From an uncultured Actinomycetes bacterium (lineage in GTDB: Bacteria; Actinomycetota; Actinomycetes; Nanopelagicales; Nanopelagicaceae), in contig CAIUXE010000112.1 of assembly GCA_903902965.1 (NCBI GenBank), forward strand, positions 1 to 47,815: a stretch of DNA of 47,815 bases, in the 5' to 3' direction. The position numbers were made by a program, and so were the translations under genes. Numbering within the stretch: the first letter of the stretch is position 1; the number at the start of each line of letters is the position of its first letter. Under the pieces are notes generated by a model. The model saw only the letters and a program-made list of their open reading frames with translations. It was not told the DNA's origin and made no database searches. Positions 1 to 12,816 of the stretch are shown piece by piece.

Positions 1-1
1 A

Positions 2-1006
2 ATGGTTGGAAGCGTTGGAACTCAGACCCACATTTCTGTTATCAAGGATATTAACCGTCGTGGAATTCCGGATCTATTTGTAAATAGTGGATACAGCGGT
101 TTTTATACCGATCCTAAAAAGTACCCAACATCATTTGCCGGCCTTGGAACTTACGTTGTTGAATCTAAAATCGAAGCTGAATACTTGAAGAATAATTACG
201 CCGCAGAACTTGCCGCTGGCAAAGTGGGCATTCTTTATCAGACTGATGATTTCGGGCGAAATGTACTTGCCGGATTTAAGCAACAAGGCGTAACTTTCCC
301 AGCTGCAAACACTCAAAAGTTTGTTGCCGGTAGCCAAGCACTTGGTTTAACTGCTCAAGTTAAAGCGCTTCAAGCTTCCGGTGTAACTATGGTTGTGATT
401 GGCGCTGTTGCTAATGCAACTGCAATCACAATTCTTACCGCTGCAGGATTGGGCTTTTCACCTAAATGGTTGGTTACAAGTGTTGGCTCTGATGCCACTA
501 CTTTCAAAACTATCCTCGCATCTCAAGGAAAGGGTGCTCTGGCTCCTGCGCTATTAACTGGAGTAATTTCAGCATCGCATGCACCAGCACCTGGTGAAGA
601 TACCGATGAGTTTGTAATCGCATTTAAGAAAATCAATGATGATTTCAATGTTGGCCCAGACAAAACATGGGATAACAATGTTTTACAAGGAATGAATATT
701 GGTTACTTAACAACTGCAGCTCTTATGGGTGCCGGAAAAGATCTAACCCGCAAGGGCTTGATTGCATTTATGGAAGGCAAAGGTGCAACATTAAGTAGCG
801 CTGCGCTTTCACCGCTAGCTTACTCATCCAAGACTCATGAGGCGTACAACGCTTTCTGGATTGGTGCTTACGATGCAAATAGCGTCTTGAAGCCAGTTGG
901 TGGAACACGCGTTCTTTACACCACTGATTCTGCTGCTGGTCCAATAACCGTTTCAACATATAAGCGTCCAGCAATTGCTGCTGATGCGCTTCCAAAGGTG
1001 GGTTAA
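2..1006 (+). CDS. ABC transporter substrate-binding protein, branched-chain amino acid/amide type (5' truncated by window edge)
   Basis: Periplasmic-binding-protein (Peripla_BP_6-like) sequence, e.g. GKVGILYQTDDFGRNVLAGFKQQGV. The N-terminal lobe start and signal peptide are missing, so the gene probably begins before the window. Confidence 0.8.
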   Translation: MVGSVGTQTHISVIKDINRRGIPDLFVNSGYSGFYTDPKKYPTSFAGLGTYVVESKIEAEYLKNNYAAELAAGKVGILYQTDDFGRNVLAGFKQQGVTFPAANTQKFVAGSQALGLTAQVKALQASGVTMVVIGAVANATAITILTAAGLGFSPKWLVTSVGSDATTFKTILASQGKGALAPALLTGVISASHAPAPGEDTDEFVIAFKKINDDFNVGPDKTWDNNVLQGMNIGYLTTAALMGAGKDLTRKGLIAFMEGKGATLSSAALSPLAYSSKTHEAYNAFWIGAYDANSVLKPVGGTRVLYTTDSAAGPITVSTYKRPAIAADALPKVG

Positions 1007-1008
1007 TT

Positions 1009-2769
1009 ATGAAGAGCACATTGAAGTTACGTTCATTTATTGCTGCAGTTGGCAGTGCTGCGTTGTTAGCAACAGGTTTAGTTGTTGCTTCACCTGCTAG
1101 CGCCAATATCTGTTCAACTGACGATGCAACAGGTACCCAAACCTGTGCTTCAACTCTGCCAGTTAGCGGAGCAGCTTATAAATTCATGATTCCAAAAAAT
1201 TACAACGGAACTATGTTCTTCTGGAGCCACGGCTTCCGACCTTCATTTGATTACCCAGGTTACAAAGCCCCAACTGGTGTAGAACAAATGACTTTATCCA
1301 ATACCGGCGCAACCCCAAAGCTTGATTACTCAACTGAGTTGCTCGCTAAAGGTTTTGGATTAGCTGCGTATGATCGAGTGACCGGTGGATTACACGGTTG
1401 GAATACTGAGGAGTCAGTCCCAATTCTAAAAGAGTTGGTTGACTACTCAAAGTTAATTGCCCCAACCACTAAGAAAAATGTAATCTGGGGATCATCAGGT
1501 GCCGGACCAGTAGTAAATATGTTCGCCGAGAAGTATCCAGAGTTAACTGATTCAGTTGGCTTAGTTGCACCAGTTGCGACAAATATCTCTCGCCAACTTC
1601 AAAGTGGTTGCGACATTTTCTACTTGTTGAGCGTCTTTGCTGACCCAACCATTAAAGGTTGCGCAGCATTAGGAGCCGCAGGCCCTGCAGGACATGTAGC
1701 GGCACTTACTGAACTAGGCAAAGTTGTTGCTTTGCTAACTGCATGGAAAGCAAATCTTGGTCAGCCAGGGTTGAAGTATCCGGCTTCAGTTGTTGCTGCT
1801 AACCCAGCGTTTGCCGCGATTCCACAACGTTCTGCGTTGTTACTAATTGGATTGCTTGCTGGTATTCCGCAGAAGAGTACTCATATGGATGGAGTCACAA
1901 CTTCAGCAGCAGTGGCAGAACAGAGCATCAACGCCACTGTGGCAATTTTGGAAAACATTGGCGAAGCTGCTGCTACCGGAATTCTTGCCGGTCAAGCTGT
2001 AGCTGAAAAAGTTGGTGGCCCTTTCTATGACAACAACAAGACAAATTACTCATTGTTGTTAGACGAGGGTGACGCCGGGCGTTATAACCTCGGACTATCT
2101 GGAGATGACGGAATTAACGGAATGTTGGGAGTTTTGGCACAAATGCCAAGAGTCACAGCGCCTGCCGCGAATGTTGCTAAAGCAGCTGCGTTAGATCCAG
2201 TTAAGTACACATCAACCAAACCAACAGTTCTTTTACATAATGACAATGATCGATTGGTATGGCCAGGTCAAACTGCTGCTTATGTAGAAGCTCGAACTGC
2301 AAAGTTTGCGCCAACTCAAGCTGCTTATGAGTCTGCACTTTCTGCTTACGAGTCAGCAGTATCTGCTCGTGACAAGAAGATCGCAACTGCGACATCTGCT
2401 GTAGCAAAAGCTAAAACTGCTGCTGCTAAGAAAAAAGCAAAAGCCGCATTGGCTTCAGCAAAAGCTAAAGCTGTACCAGTAGAACCAGTTCAGCCAAGCC
2501 TTAACGTAATCGCACTTTATGCAATGGCACCTACTGAGTACACAAAGTACACAGAGACTGGATTGCCAGATTTGGCTAGCGCCGGTGCATCTTCTGGTAT
2601 CGGACATGAACAGTTCACCACAGCACAAGTTATTGCTTTCGCCGAGATGTTAGATGCCGCGGCGATAAGCGGACGACTTGATATCACGCCGGAATCATTC
2701 GCAATCTTCGGTGAGATCGTCGGAATAAATGGAGATTTGGATTACCTTCCAATTCCGCTCAAGTACTAG
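1009..2769 (+). CDS. Secreted alpha/beta-hydrolase-like protein with Ala/Lys-rich helical insertion
   Basis: Signal peptide MKSTLKLRSFIAAVGSAALLATGLVVASPASA. Nucleophile-elbow-like WGSSGAG, late Asp (HNDNDRLVWPGQ) and His (GIGHEQF) fit an alpha/beta hydrolase. Starts 2 nt after the upstream stop. Confidence 0.65.
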   Translation: MKSTLKLRSFIAAVGSAALLATGLVVASPASANICSTDDATGTQTCASTLPVSGAAYKFMIPKNYNGTMFFWSHGFRPSFDYPGYKAPTGVEQMTLSNTGATPKLDYSTELLAKGFGLAAYDRVTGGLHGWNTEESVPILKELVDYSKLIAPTTKKNVIWGSSGAGPVVNMFAEKYPELTDSVGLVAPVATNISRQLQSGCDIFYLLSVFADPTIKGCAALGAAGPAGHVAALTELGKVVALLTAWKANLGQPGLKYPASVVAANPAFAAIPQRSALLLIGLLAGIPQKSTHMDGVTTSAAVAEQSINATVAILENIGEAAATGILAGQAVAEKVGGPFYDNNKTNYSLLLDEGDAGRYNLGLSGDDGINGMLGVLAQMPRVTAPAANVAKAAALDPVKYTSTKPTVLLHNDNDRLVWPGQTAAYVEARTAKFAPTQAAYESALSAYESAVSARDKKIATATSAVAKAKTAAAKKKAKAALASAKAKAVPVEPVQPSLNVIALYAMAPTEYTKYTETGLPDLASAGASSGIGHEQFTTAQVIAFAEMLDAAAISGRLDITPESFAIFGEIVGINGDLDYLPIPLKY

Positions 2770-2792
2770 AAGTACTACTTAAATAACTGCCG

Positions 2793-2830
2793 TAATGGGC
2801 GCTTACCTCGAAAGGGGTAGGCGCCCATTA
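2793..2830 (+). terminator. Inverted-repeat hairpin after hydrolase gene
   Basis: taatgggcgcttacc-tcgaaagg-ggtaggcgcccatta is a near-perfect inverted repeat followed by ctctttt. Confidence 0.75.
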
Positions 2831-2835
2831 CTCTT

Positions 2836-3291
2836 TTGCATGTGAAGCCAATTCAATCGGTTGAAATCTCAACTGAAGAGCAGATGCAGCTATTTGGTTT
2901 GAAATTGGCCCCCCATTTAAAAATTGGTGATTTAGTAATTTTAGAAGGCCCACTTGGAGCTGGAAAAACGCGACTAGCTCAAAGTATCGGCAAAGGATTG
3001 TTAGTTAAAAGTGAGATCACTTCTCCAACTTTTGTTATTGCAAAGAATTATTTGGGGCGCGTTCCTTTTATTCATGCAGATGCATATCGATTATTAGATT
3101 CGCCGAGTGGAGGATTGCAAGATCTAGATCTTGATACTGAAAATAGCGTAACCGTCGTTGAGTGGGGCAAGAATTTTGCAGAACAGTTAAACGATCAATA
3201 TCTTTTAATTTCAATTTCTATTGTTGGTGAAAACAAACGTGAATTAGTGCTTAGTAGCGCTGGTGAGAGATGGAAGAGTTTTAATTTATGA
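2836..3291 (+). CDS. tsaE: tRNA threonylcarbamoyladenosine biosynthesis ATPase TsaE
   Basis: P-loop GPLGAGKTRLAQSIGKGL and TSPTFVIAK; followed by tsaB and tsaD. The start may be GTG at 2842. Confidence 0.92.
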   Translation: MHVKPIQSVEISTEEQMQLFGLKLAPHLKIGDLVILEGPLGAGKTRLAQSIGKGLLVKSEITSPTFVIAKNYLGRVPFIHADAYRLLDSPSGGLQDLDLDTENSVTVVEWGKNFAEQLNDQYLLISISIVGENKRELVLSSAGERWKSFNL

Positions 3292-4349
3292 CTATCTCTC
3301 TAGTAATTGATACATCAACTCCGCGCACAATTGCGGCACTCGTTGTGCAAGAGATTGTGATCTGGTCGGGCTTCCAGGATGGTGCAACTTCGCACGGAGA
3401 AGCACTTGGTAAATTGATCGACGAGGCAAAAAACGAATCAATTTTTAATTCCATCGATCAAATAGTTGTTGGTATGGGACCAGGACCATTTACTGGCTTG
3501 CGAGTAGGAATTGCTTTTGCACGCACCTTTGCTATGGCCAGAGAGATTCCGTGCATTGGCGTTATTTCACTTGATGGGATCGCAGGTGCAACCAGCGCAC
3601 TAGCTGAGATGGATTCCGATTTCTATGTGATCACAGATGCGCGTCGTAAAGAAATTTATTGGGCTAAGTACCAAAAAAACGGAGACCGCATAACTGAGCC
3701 TGCCGTAGCAAAAATCGATCAAGTAGATTTCGAGAATTTGCCTGTTATCGAATTTGGATTCCCAGATCCTTTGGCATTAGTAAAATTAGCTATCCGATTA
3801 AATTCGGTGCGCACTCAGCCTTTGTATTTGCGTAAACCCGATGCGGTTTTGCCAAAGTTACCTGCACTTAATTATCGAGCCATGACAAATTTCGATTTAG
3901 GCGCAGTCTTGGAAATCGAAAAGGAATTATTTCCAGACCCCTGGAACCTTGCTCAATTTAAAGAAGAGTTGTCCGGAGTTCCAAAAACTCGGAGTTACTT
4001 TGTAGTCGAAACTGGTGCTACTCCAAAAGTAATTGCATTTGCTGGTCTTTACTGCCCGGGCGGCGGCGCAGATGCCGACATTCAAACCATTAGCGTAAGT
4101 GCTCAATATCAAGGTAATGGCATCGGCCAAGGATTATTAGATCTCTTGATAAATGCCGCAATTGAGCGCGCTGCCCCAGCCGTATTTTTAGAAGTTCGTG
4201 CGGAAAATGAACAAGCTCGAGCGTTGTATGCAAAAAATGGATTTGTTCAAATATCGGTCCGCAAAAATTATTACAAAAATGCACAACCACGTAGTAAAAG
4301 AAGCGATGCAATTATTATGCAGAAAACCTTAGGTGCTGCTCATGAGTAA
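3288..4349 (+). CDS. tsaB-rimI: TsaB - RimI fusion (t6A biosynthesis subunit fused to GNAT N-acetyltransferase)
   Basis: N-terminal half has TsaB motifs ([27 protein letters not shown]). C-terminal ~150 aa has RimI/GNAT motifs ([38 protein letters not shown]). One continuous frame. Confidence 0.9.
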   Translation: MTISLVIDTSTPRTIAALVVQEIVIWSGFQDGATSHGEALGKLIDEAKNESIFNSIDQIVVGMGPGPFTGLRVGIAFARTFAMAREIPCIGVISLDGIAGATSALAEMDSDFYVITDARRKEIYWAKYQKNGDRITEPAVAKIDQVDFENLPVIEFGFPDPLALVKLAIRLNSVRTQPLYLRKPDAVLPKLPALNYRAMTNFDLGAVLEIEKELFPDPWNLAQFKEELSGVPKTRSYFVVETGATPKVIAFAGLYCPGGGADADIQTISVSAQYQGNGIGQGLLDLLINAAIERAAPAVFLEVRAENEQARALYAKNGFVQISVRKNYYKNAQPRSKRSDAIIMQKTLGAAHE

Positions 4350-5415
4350 ATTAATAGCACCATTAGTGCTGGGAATTGAATCATCATGTGATGAAACTGG
4401 TGTCGGAATAGTCCTGGGGCGAAAGTTATTAGCAAATGAAATCGCATCAAGTGTTACCGAACATGCCAGATTTGGTGGAGTAGTTCCTGAAGTAGCTGCA
4501 CGCGCACATGTTGATGCAATTTTGCCAGCAATCGAACGCGCGCTCGCAACTGCCAAAGTTGAGTTGGCAGATTTAGATGCAATTGCCGTAACAGCCGGTC
4601 CTGGATTAGCAGGTGCATTATTAGTTGGTGCAAGCGCGGCGAATGGATTAGCTGCCGGACTTGGAATTCCTCTTTATGGTGTAAATCATTTAGCGGCACA
4701 CGTGGCTGTTGAATACTTAGATACCGAACAAGTGATCCCAGCAACTATTGCATTACTAGTTAGTGGGGGACACACATCAATTTTGAAAGTTGATGAGATC
4801 ACAAATGATATTAATGTCATGGGTGCAACCATGGATGATGCTGCCGGTGAAGCTTTTGACAAAATTGCGCGATTATTAGGTTTACCGTTTCCTGGTGGAC
4901 CAGAGTTAGATCGTCTGGCTACAACTGGAAATTCAGTAGCAATTAATTTTCCAAGAGCGATGACTTTATTTACTGATGAAGCTGACAGATCAACAAAAGA
5001 GTTTAGTTTTTCTTTTTCTGGGTTAAAGAGTGCAGTTGCGCGCCACATTGAATTAGCGGTTAAAAAGGATGGCCCTTTGTCACAAAGTGCCCGTGCCGAT
5101 ATCGCTGCCTCGTTTCAGGAAGCGGTGGTGGATGTGCTTTTGAGTAAAGCGATATTGGCGGCCAAGCGCGAAGGGTTAGAACACCTATTAATTGCTGGGG
5201 GCGTTGCGGCAAATTCACGGTTGCGAGCTTTGGCTACCCAGCGCACTAAGGCGGCCGGCCTTAAATTGGCGATCCCATCTCCTGGCTTATGTACCGATAA
5301 TGGGGCGATGGTCGCTGCTCTTGGCTCCCTTGCGATCCAGGCCGGTCGTCCAGCCAGCGCAGCCGGACTTGCTGTGGATCCAGGGGCTGGCGTTGAACAG
5401 GTGCTCTTTACTTAA
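4333..5415 (+). CDS. tsaD: tRNA N6-adenosine threonylcarbamoyltransferase TsaD (likely start ATG 4342)
   Basis: [37 protein letters not shown] and [13 protein letters not shown] motifs. Confidence 0.95.
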   Translation: MLLMSKLIAPLVLGIESSCDETGVGIVLGRKLLANEIASSVTEHARFGGVVPEVAARAHVDAILPAIERALATAKVELADLDAIAVTAGPGLAGALLVGASAANGLAAGLGIPLYGVNHLAAHVAVEYLDTEQVIPATIALLVSGGHTSILKVDEITNDINVMGATMDDAAGEAFDKIARLLGLPFPGGPELDRLATTGNSVAINFPRAMTLFTDEADRSTKEFSFSFSGLKSAVARHIELAVKKDGPLSQSARADIAASFQEAVVDVLLSKAILAAKREGLEHLLIAGGVAANSRLRALATQRTKAAGLKLAIPSPGLCTDNGAMVAALGSLAIQAGRPASAAGLAVDPGAGVEQVLFT

Positions 5416-5461
5416 TAAACCTTCAAATTGACCGTCCCAACCCAACCCTTTACCCTTGGCG

Positions 5462-5488
5462 TTAGCACTCTCACCCTGACACTGCTAA
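5462..5488 (+). promoter_or_regulatory. CIRCE-like element upstream of groES
   Basis: TTAGCACTC-N9-CACTGCTAA against the CIRCE consensus TTAGCACTC-N9-GAGTGCTAA: left arm 9/9, right arm 7/9. Confidence 0.82.
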
Positions 5489-5604
5489 TCCGTCAAGTAA
5501 TTGAATTTGGCGAAACCGGCAGCTGAAGGTGGGCGGTGGATCCAAGCAGGTACACAAAATTAACGAAGCAAATTAACGAAAGAAAAATAGCGAAGGAGCC
5601 GGGA

Positions 5605-5898
5605 ATGTCGGTATCAATTAAGCCACTAGAAGATCGCATCGTTGTAAAAGCGAGCGAGGCAGAGACAACAACCGCATCAGGTCTGGTAATTCCAGATACT
5701 GCTAAAGAGAAGCCACAAGAGGGAACTGTTATTGCAGTTGGCCCAGGACGGTTTGATGATGGCGTTCGCGTTCCAATGGATGTCAAAGTTGGCGACAATG
5801 TTATTTACAGCAAGTACGGCGGAACTGAAGTTAAGTACAACGGTGAGGAATACCTCGTGCTATCTGCACGCGACGTACTCGCCATTCTTGAAAAGTAG
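5605..5898 (+). CDS. groES: Co-chaperonin GroES
   Basis: [51 protein letters not shown] 5605 is preceded by a Shine-Dalgarno-like aaggag and is preferred over the longer ORF at 5536. Confidence 0.95.
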   Translation: MSVSIKPLEDRIVVKASEAETTTASGLVIPDTAKEKPQEGTVIAVGPGRFDDGVRVPMDVKVGDNVIYSKYGGTEVKYNGEEYLVLSARDVLAILEK

Positions 5899-5908
5899 GC
5901 GTACCTAG

Positions 5909-7543
<1,635 letters not shown>

Positions 7544-7552
7544 TTAGTAAAT

Positions 7553-7601
7553 AAAAAAGACCGGCGCTAGATTTTAAATAATCTAACGCCGGTCTTTTTT
7601 T
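7553..7601 (+). terminator. Rho-independent terminator (possibly bidirectional, groEL/whiB)
   Basis: aaaaaagaccggcg...cgccggtcttttttt inverted repeat with A-tract and T-tract between convergent genes. Confidence 0.9.
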
Positions 7602-7613
7602 GTTGTTAAGGGG

Positions 7614-7910
7614 TTAAGCAACATCTCCACGACGATCTCCTCGAGTGAGAATTGATTCTCGCTCATCTTCAGATAGACCGCCCCAAATCCCGTATGGCTC
7701 TTGCACTGCAAGTGCATGCGAACGGCATTCCAATAGCACTGGGCAATTTCCACAAATTGATTTAGCTTCGTTGATTCGCGCACGTCTACTTGGTCCACGT
7801 TCGCCTTCTGGATGGAAAAACATCTCAGGCGGATAACTTCGACAGGCGCCACTGCTCTGCCAATCCCAATTATCGGCAATTGGAATCGGAAGCCTGGATA
7901 CCTCAGCCAT
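7614..7910 (-). CDS. WhiB-family iron-sulfur transcriptional regulator
   Basis: Four Cys (GAC...CGNC...LEC) and the GIWGG turn. Start ATG 7910 (MAEVSRLPIP) is preferred over the 8027 start in the track. Confidence 0.92.
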   Translation of the reverse strand: MAEVSRLPIPIADNWDWQSSGACRSYPPEMFFHPEGERGPSRRARINEAKSICGNCPVLLECRSHALAVQEPYGIWGGLSEDERESILTRGDRRGDVA

Positions 7911-7954
7911 GATCGAGTCCTTCTTCCGGATAGAGCAACCTTGGCAATCGCGCC

Positions 7955-7976
7955 ATAGGTTGTTCAACCAACTATA
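7955..7976. promoter_or_regulatory. Candidate operator in the whiB/MerR divergent region
   Basis: ATAGGTTGTTCAACCAACTATA contains the perfect inverted repeat GGTTG-TT-CAACC and imperfect outer ATAG/CTAT arms. Confidence 0.35.
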
Positions 7977-8027
7977 GGCTTTAATCTCGAGTTGGCAAAT
8001 ACCTCCACGTGGGGGAGGCTTGGTCAT

Positions 8028-8915
8028 ATGAATCCTGAGAGCGAAATCACCGTCGGTGAGCTAGCTCGACGTTTGGGGGTCGCGCCCGCCACATTGCGCA
8101 CCTGGGCTCGCCGGTACGGCCTTGGCCCATCCGGTCATGAAGTTGGCGCCCACCGGAAGTATGACTGCGCTGATGTTGCCCGAATTGCGGTTATGCGTAG
8201 GTTAGTGATTTCTGGCGTTTCACCCAAAGAGGCAGCCCTGATAGCGAGCGATGCTGACGTGAGTGAAGCTGAGAATTTGCCGATAATCAAATTCGAAGAA
8301 CGTACTAAAATTGTCGAAGTAATTTTGAAAGCCTTGGAAAGTTTAGATATTTCTTTTGTTAATGAAATTATCCGCCGTGAGATTTTGGCTAACGGTGTAA
8401 CTGCTACATGGGTTGAAATTCTGGCTCCCACCCTTATAAAAATTGGCGAAGATTGGTCGCGCACTGGGCACGGTGTTGGTAGTGAGCATTTACTTACTGA
8501 AATTTTAACTAAAATTTTGCGCGAAGTATCAGCGGAAATTGAAAATCCGATCAATGCAAAACCAATAGTTCTTGCCTCTATTGGTGAAGAGTTGCATTGC
8601 CTTGCTTTGCATGCGCTGTTGGCTGCTTTGGCAGAAAGAAATATTCAAGCGCACTTTTTTGGGGCACGGACTCCGGTCGATTCACTTGTTGAAGTAGTCC
8701 GCAAAATTGCTCCACCGGTAGTTTTTGTTTGGGCCCAACTTCCCGAAAATGCAGATTATTCAATTGCCACGGCCTTACCAGCAGCCCGTCCTTCTACTCG
8801 GTTACTTCTGGGTGGTCCAGGTTGGGAAGCCGATCGCTGCGCTAACGCAACGTTGGTTAGGGGACTTCCAGAGGCCTGTGAGATTGTCAGCTCAACTTTA
8901 GGGGTGGATGTTTAG
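8028..8915 (+). CDS. MerR-family regulator with cobalamin-binding domain (CarH/LitR-like)
   Basis: N-terminal MerR HTH (TVGELARRLGVAPATLRTWARRYGL). C-terminal B12 region with W-x9-EH (WSRTGHGVGSEH) and an E-x-H-x-x-A axial-His-like motif (ELHCLA). Start ATG 8028. Confidence 0.85.
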   Translation: MNPESEITVGELARRLGVAPATLRTWARRYGLGPSGHEVGAHRKYDCADVARIAVMRRLVISGVSPKEAALIASDADVSEAENLPIIKFEERTKIVEVILKALESLDISFVNEIIRREILANGVTATWVEILAPTLIKIGEDWSRTGHGVGSEHLLTEILTKILREVSAEIENPINAKPIVLASIGEELHCLALHALLAALAERNIQAHFFGARTPVDSLVEVVRKIAPPVVFVWAQLPENADYSIATALPAARPSTRLLLGGPGWEADRCANATLVRGLPEACEIVSSTLGVDV

Positions 8916-8976
8916 TCGCGTCAGCATCACTCTCAATGATCAGTAGGATTTGCTGCACAAAGTAGCAATTAGTTGA

Positions 8977-10101
<1,125 letters not shown>

Positions 10102-10123
10102 TCGAGACAGTTAGGGAAATGAT

Positions 10124-11236
10124 ATGAGCGAGATCGAGTTAGCACCTGGCAAGCGTGCAAGACAGGCTTATTCATTTAGTGACATTGCAATTGTGCCAAG
10201 TCGTCGCACCCGTGACCCAGAAAATGTTTCCACCGCATGGCAGATTGATGCTTATAAATTTGATATTCCGATGATGGCAGCTCCAATGGATTCTGTTGTT
10301 TCTCCTGAAACTGCGATTGAGATCGGCAAATTAGGCGGTATTGGCGTCCTTAATTTAGAGGGACTTTGGACGCGGTATGAGAATCCCCGGATTCCACTTG
10401 GTGAAATTGCATCAGTTCCAGATCATCAAGCAACTCGGCGCATGCAAGAGTTGTATCAAGAGCCAATAAAGCCAGAGTTAATTAAGGAACGTATTGCGCA
10501 AATCCGTGAAGCCGGAGTTACTGTCGCGGCTGCACTTTCACCAGCACGTACCGCTGCACTAGCGAAAGTTGTTATCGATGCCGGTGTTGATTTATTTGTG
10601 ATTCGTGGAACAACAGTAAGCGCCGAACATGTTTCAACGGGTGATCATGCACTGAATTTAAAGAAATTCATTTACGAATTAGATGTTCCAGTAATTGTTG
10701 GAGGATGCGCAACCGCATCAGGTGCACTTCACTTAATGCGCGCAGGAGCCGCAGGTGTATTGGTTGGTTTCGGTGGGGGAGCAGCACACACCACTCGCCA
10801 AGTTCTTGGAATTGCAGTTCCAATGGCAACTGCGGTTGCTGAAGTTGCATCAGCCCGTCGTGAATATTTAGATGAATCAGGTGGACGTTATGTTCATGTC
10901 ATTGCAGATGGTTCAGTAACTAGAAGTGGCGACATTGCAAAAGCGATTGCATGTGGTGCGGACGCAGTAATGATGGGATCTCCACTTGCCAAAGCAGTCG
11001 AAGCACCGGGCAAAGGTTGGCATTGGGGAAGCGAAGCAAGTCACAACTCACTTCCACGTGGTGAGCGAGTACATGTTGGCACTGTCGGCACACTTGCTGA
11101 AATTTTTAATGGACCATCACATACTGCTGATGGATCTATGAATTTAGTTGGATCATTGCGTCGGGCAATTTCAACAAGTGGTTATTCAGATGTAAAGGAA
11201 TTTCAACGGGTTGAGGTGGTTATCCATCGCGCGTGA
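10124..11236 (+). CDS. guaB3: GuaB3-family IMP dehydrogenase-related protein
   Basis: IMPDH-like barrel without CBS domain; [21 protein letters not shown] is typical of actinobacterial GuaB3; sits in guaB-guaB3-guaA order. Confidence 0.88.
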   Translation: MSEIELAPGKRARQAYSFSDIAIVPSRRTRDPENVSTAWQIDAYKFDIPMMAAPMDSVVSPETAIEIGKLGGIGVLNLEGLWTRYENPRIPLGEIASVPDHQATRRMQELYQEPIKPELIKERIAQIREAGVTVAAALSPARTAALAKVVIDAGVDLFVIRGTTVSAEHVSTGDHALNLKKFIYELDVPVIVGGCATASGALHLMRAGAAGVLVGFGGGAAHTTRQVLGIAVPMATAVAEVASARREYLDESGGRYVHVIADGSVTRSGDIAKAIACGADAVMMGSPLAKAVEAPGKGWHWGSEASHNSLPRGERVHVGTVGTLAEIFNGPSHTADGSMNLVGSLRRAISTSGYSDVKEFQRVEVVIHRA

Positions 11237-12770
11237 TTTAGTTTTAGTTGTTGATTTTGGAGCGCAATACGCACAATTAATTGCTCGTCGCGTGCGCGAA
11301 GTAAATGTATATAGCGAGATAGTTCCTTCAACAATAAGTGTTGCCCAAATTGTTGCGATGAATCCAAATGCAATAATTCTCTCCGGTGGACCTTCAAGTG
11401 TTTATGCACCGGATGCTCCGAAGCTAGATTCAGCACTCTTTGATACGGGGATTCCAATTTTTGGCATTTGTTATGGCTTTCAAGTCATGGCCGCAGCACT
11501 CGGCGGTGAAGTAGCAAAAACCGGTAAATCTGAGTACGGCCGAACTGAATTTAAAGTTGAAAACTCAAAAGGTTTGCTTTCTGGTCTCCCTACACAGCAA
11601 CAGGTTTGGATGTCCCACGGAGATAGTGTGACTAGTGCGCCTAAAGGATTTGTAACAACAGGATCAACTGCGCAAACTCCGATCGCTGCTTTTGAAAGTG
11701 GCGACGGGAAATTAGCCGGAGTGCAGTTCCATCCTGAAGTTTTACATTCAACTCACGGTCAAGAGATCTTGCGCCGTTGGTTGATAGATGTTGTTGGGTG
11801 TAATCCAAATTGGACAAGTGCAAACATTGCACAAGAACAGATCGCGTTGATTAAAACTCAAGTAGGTGATGCGCGTGCGATATGTGGTTTATCTGGTGGA
11901 GTTGATTCTGCTGTTGCCGCAGCCATCGTGCAACAAGCAATTGGTAAACAGTTAACCTGTGTTTTTGTAGACCATGGACTTTTGCGAAGCGGTGAAGTAG
12001 AACAGGTCGAACGTGATTTTGTTGCCGCGACTGGAATTACTTTAAAGACTGTAGATGCGAAAGCGACTTTCTTGAATGCATTGAAGGGTGTTACAGATCC
12101 AGAGGAAAAACGCAAAATTATTGGCCGTGAATTTATTCGAGCTTTTGAAGCTGCTGCTCGTGAGATTGCCACAACTGAAGTTAAATTCTTAGTGCAGGGA
12201 ACTTTATATCCAGATGTTGTTGAATCTGGTGGCGGTACCGGAACTGCAAATATTAAAAGCCACCACAATGTCGGTGGACTCCCAGATGACCTTAAATTTG
12301 AATTAGTAGAACCATTGCGCGCATTGTTTAAAGATGAAGTTCGTGCAGTTGGATTGCAATTGAATTTGCCAGAAGAAATTGTTTGGCGGCAACCTTTCCC
12401 AGGTCCGGGGCTAGCAATTCGAATTATCGGAGAAGTCACTCAAGAACGATTAGATCTTTTACGTGAAGCTGATCTAATTGTGCGGAATGAATTATATGCT
12501 GCTGGTTTGGATCGTGAAATTTGGCAATGCCCAGTTGTATTACTTGCAGATGTACGTAGTGTTGGCGTTCAAGGAGACGGACGTACTTACGGTCACCCAA
12601 TAGTTTTGCGTCCGGTATCTAGTGAAGATGCGATGACTGCTGATTGGTCGAGATTGCCTTATGACGTGCTGGCAAAAATTTCTAATCGGATCACAAATGA
12701 AGTTGCTGGAATCAATCGGGTTACTTTAGATATTACGAGCAAACCTCCTGGAACTATTGAGTGGGAATAA
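11211..12770 (+). CDS. guaA: GMP synthase (glutamine-hydrolysing)
   Basis: GATase [12 protein letters not shown]-loop [15 protein letters not shown]-terminal [15 protein letters not shown]. Confidence 0.96.
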   Translation: MRWLSIARDLVLVVDFGAQYAQLIARRVREVNVYSEIVPSTISVAQIVAMNPNAIILSGGPSSVYAPDAPKLDSALFDTGIPIFGICYGFQVMAAALGGEVAKTGKSEYGRTEFKVENSKGLLSGLPTQQQVWMSHGDSVTSAPKGFVTTGSTAQTPIAAFESGDGKLAGVQFHPEVLHSTHGQEILRRWLIDVVGCNPNWTSANIAQEQIALIKTQVGDARAICGLSGGVDSAVAAAIVQQAIGKQLTCVFVDHGLLRSGEVEQVERDFVAATGITLKTVDAKATFLNALKGVTDPEEKRKIIGREFIRAFEAAAREIATTEVKFLVQGTLYPDVVESGGGTGTANIKSHHNVGGLPDDLKFELVEPLRALFKDEVRAVGLQLNLPEEIVWRQPFPGPGLAIRIIGEVTQERLDLLREADLIVRNELYAAGLDREIWQCPVVLLADVRSVGVQGDGRTYGHPIVLRPVSSEDAMTADWSRLPYDVLAKISNRITNEVAGINRVTLDITSKPPGTIEWE

Positions 12771-12816
12771 TTTTTAAAAAAATTTCCTGATATCACAGAG
12801 GTTTCACAGGCTTTTA

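Noticed and set aside
10124-11236. GuaB3 lacking the catalytic Cys loop as an anomaly
   Set aside because: GuaB3-family proteins normally lack CBS domains and have this GGGAAHTTR loop; ordinary for actinobacteria.
11858-12439. 193-aa minus-strand ORF inside guaA
   Set aside because: Antisense to a strongly conserved guaA coding region; sequence has no recognisable domain.
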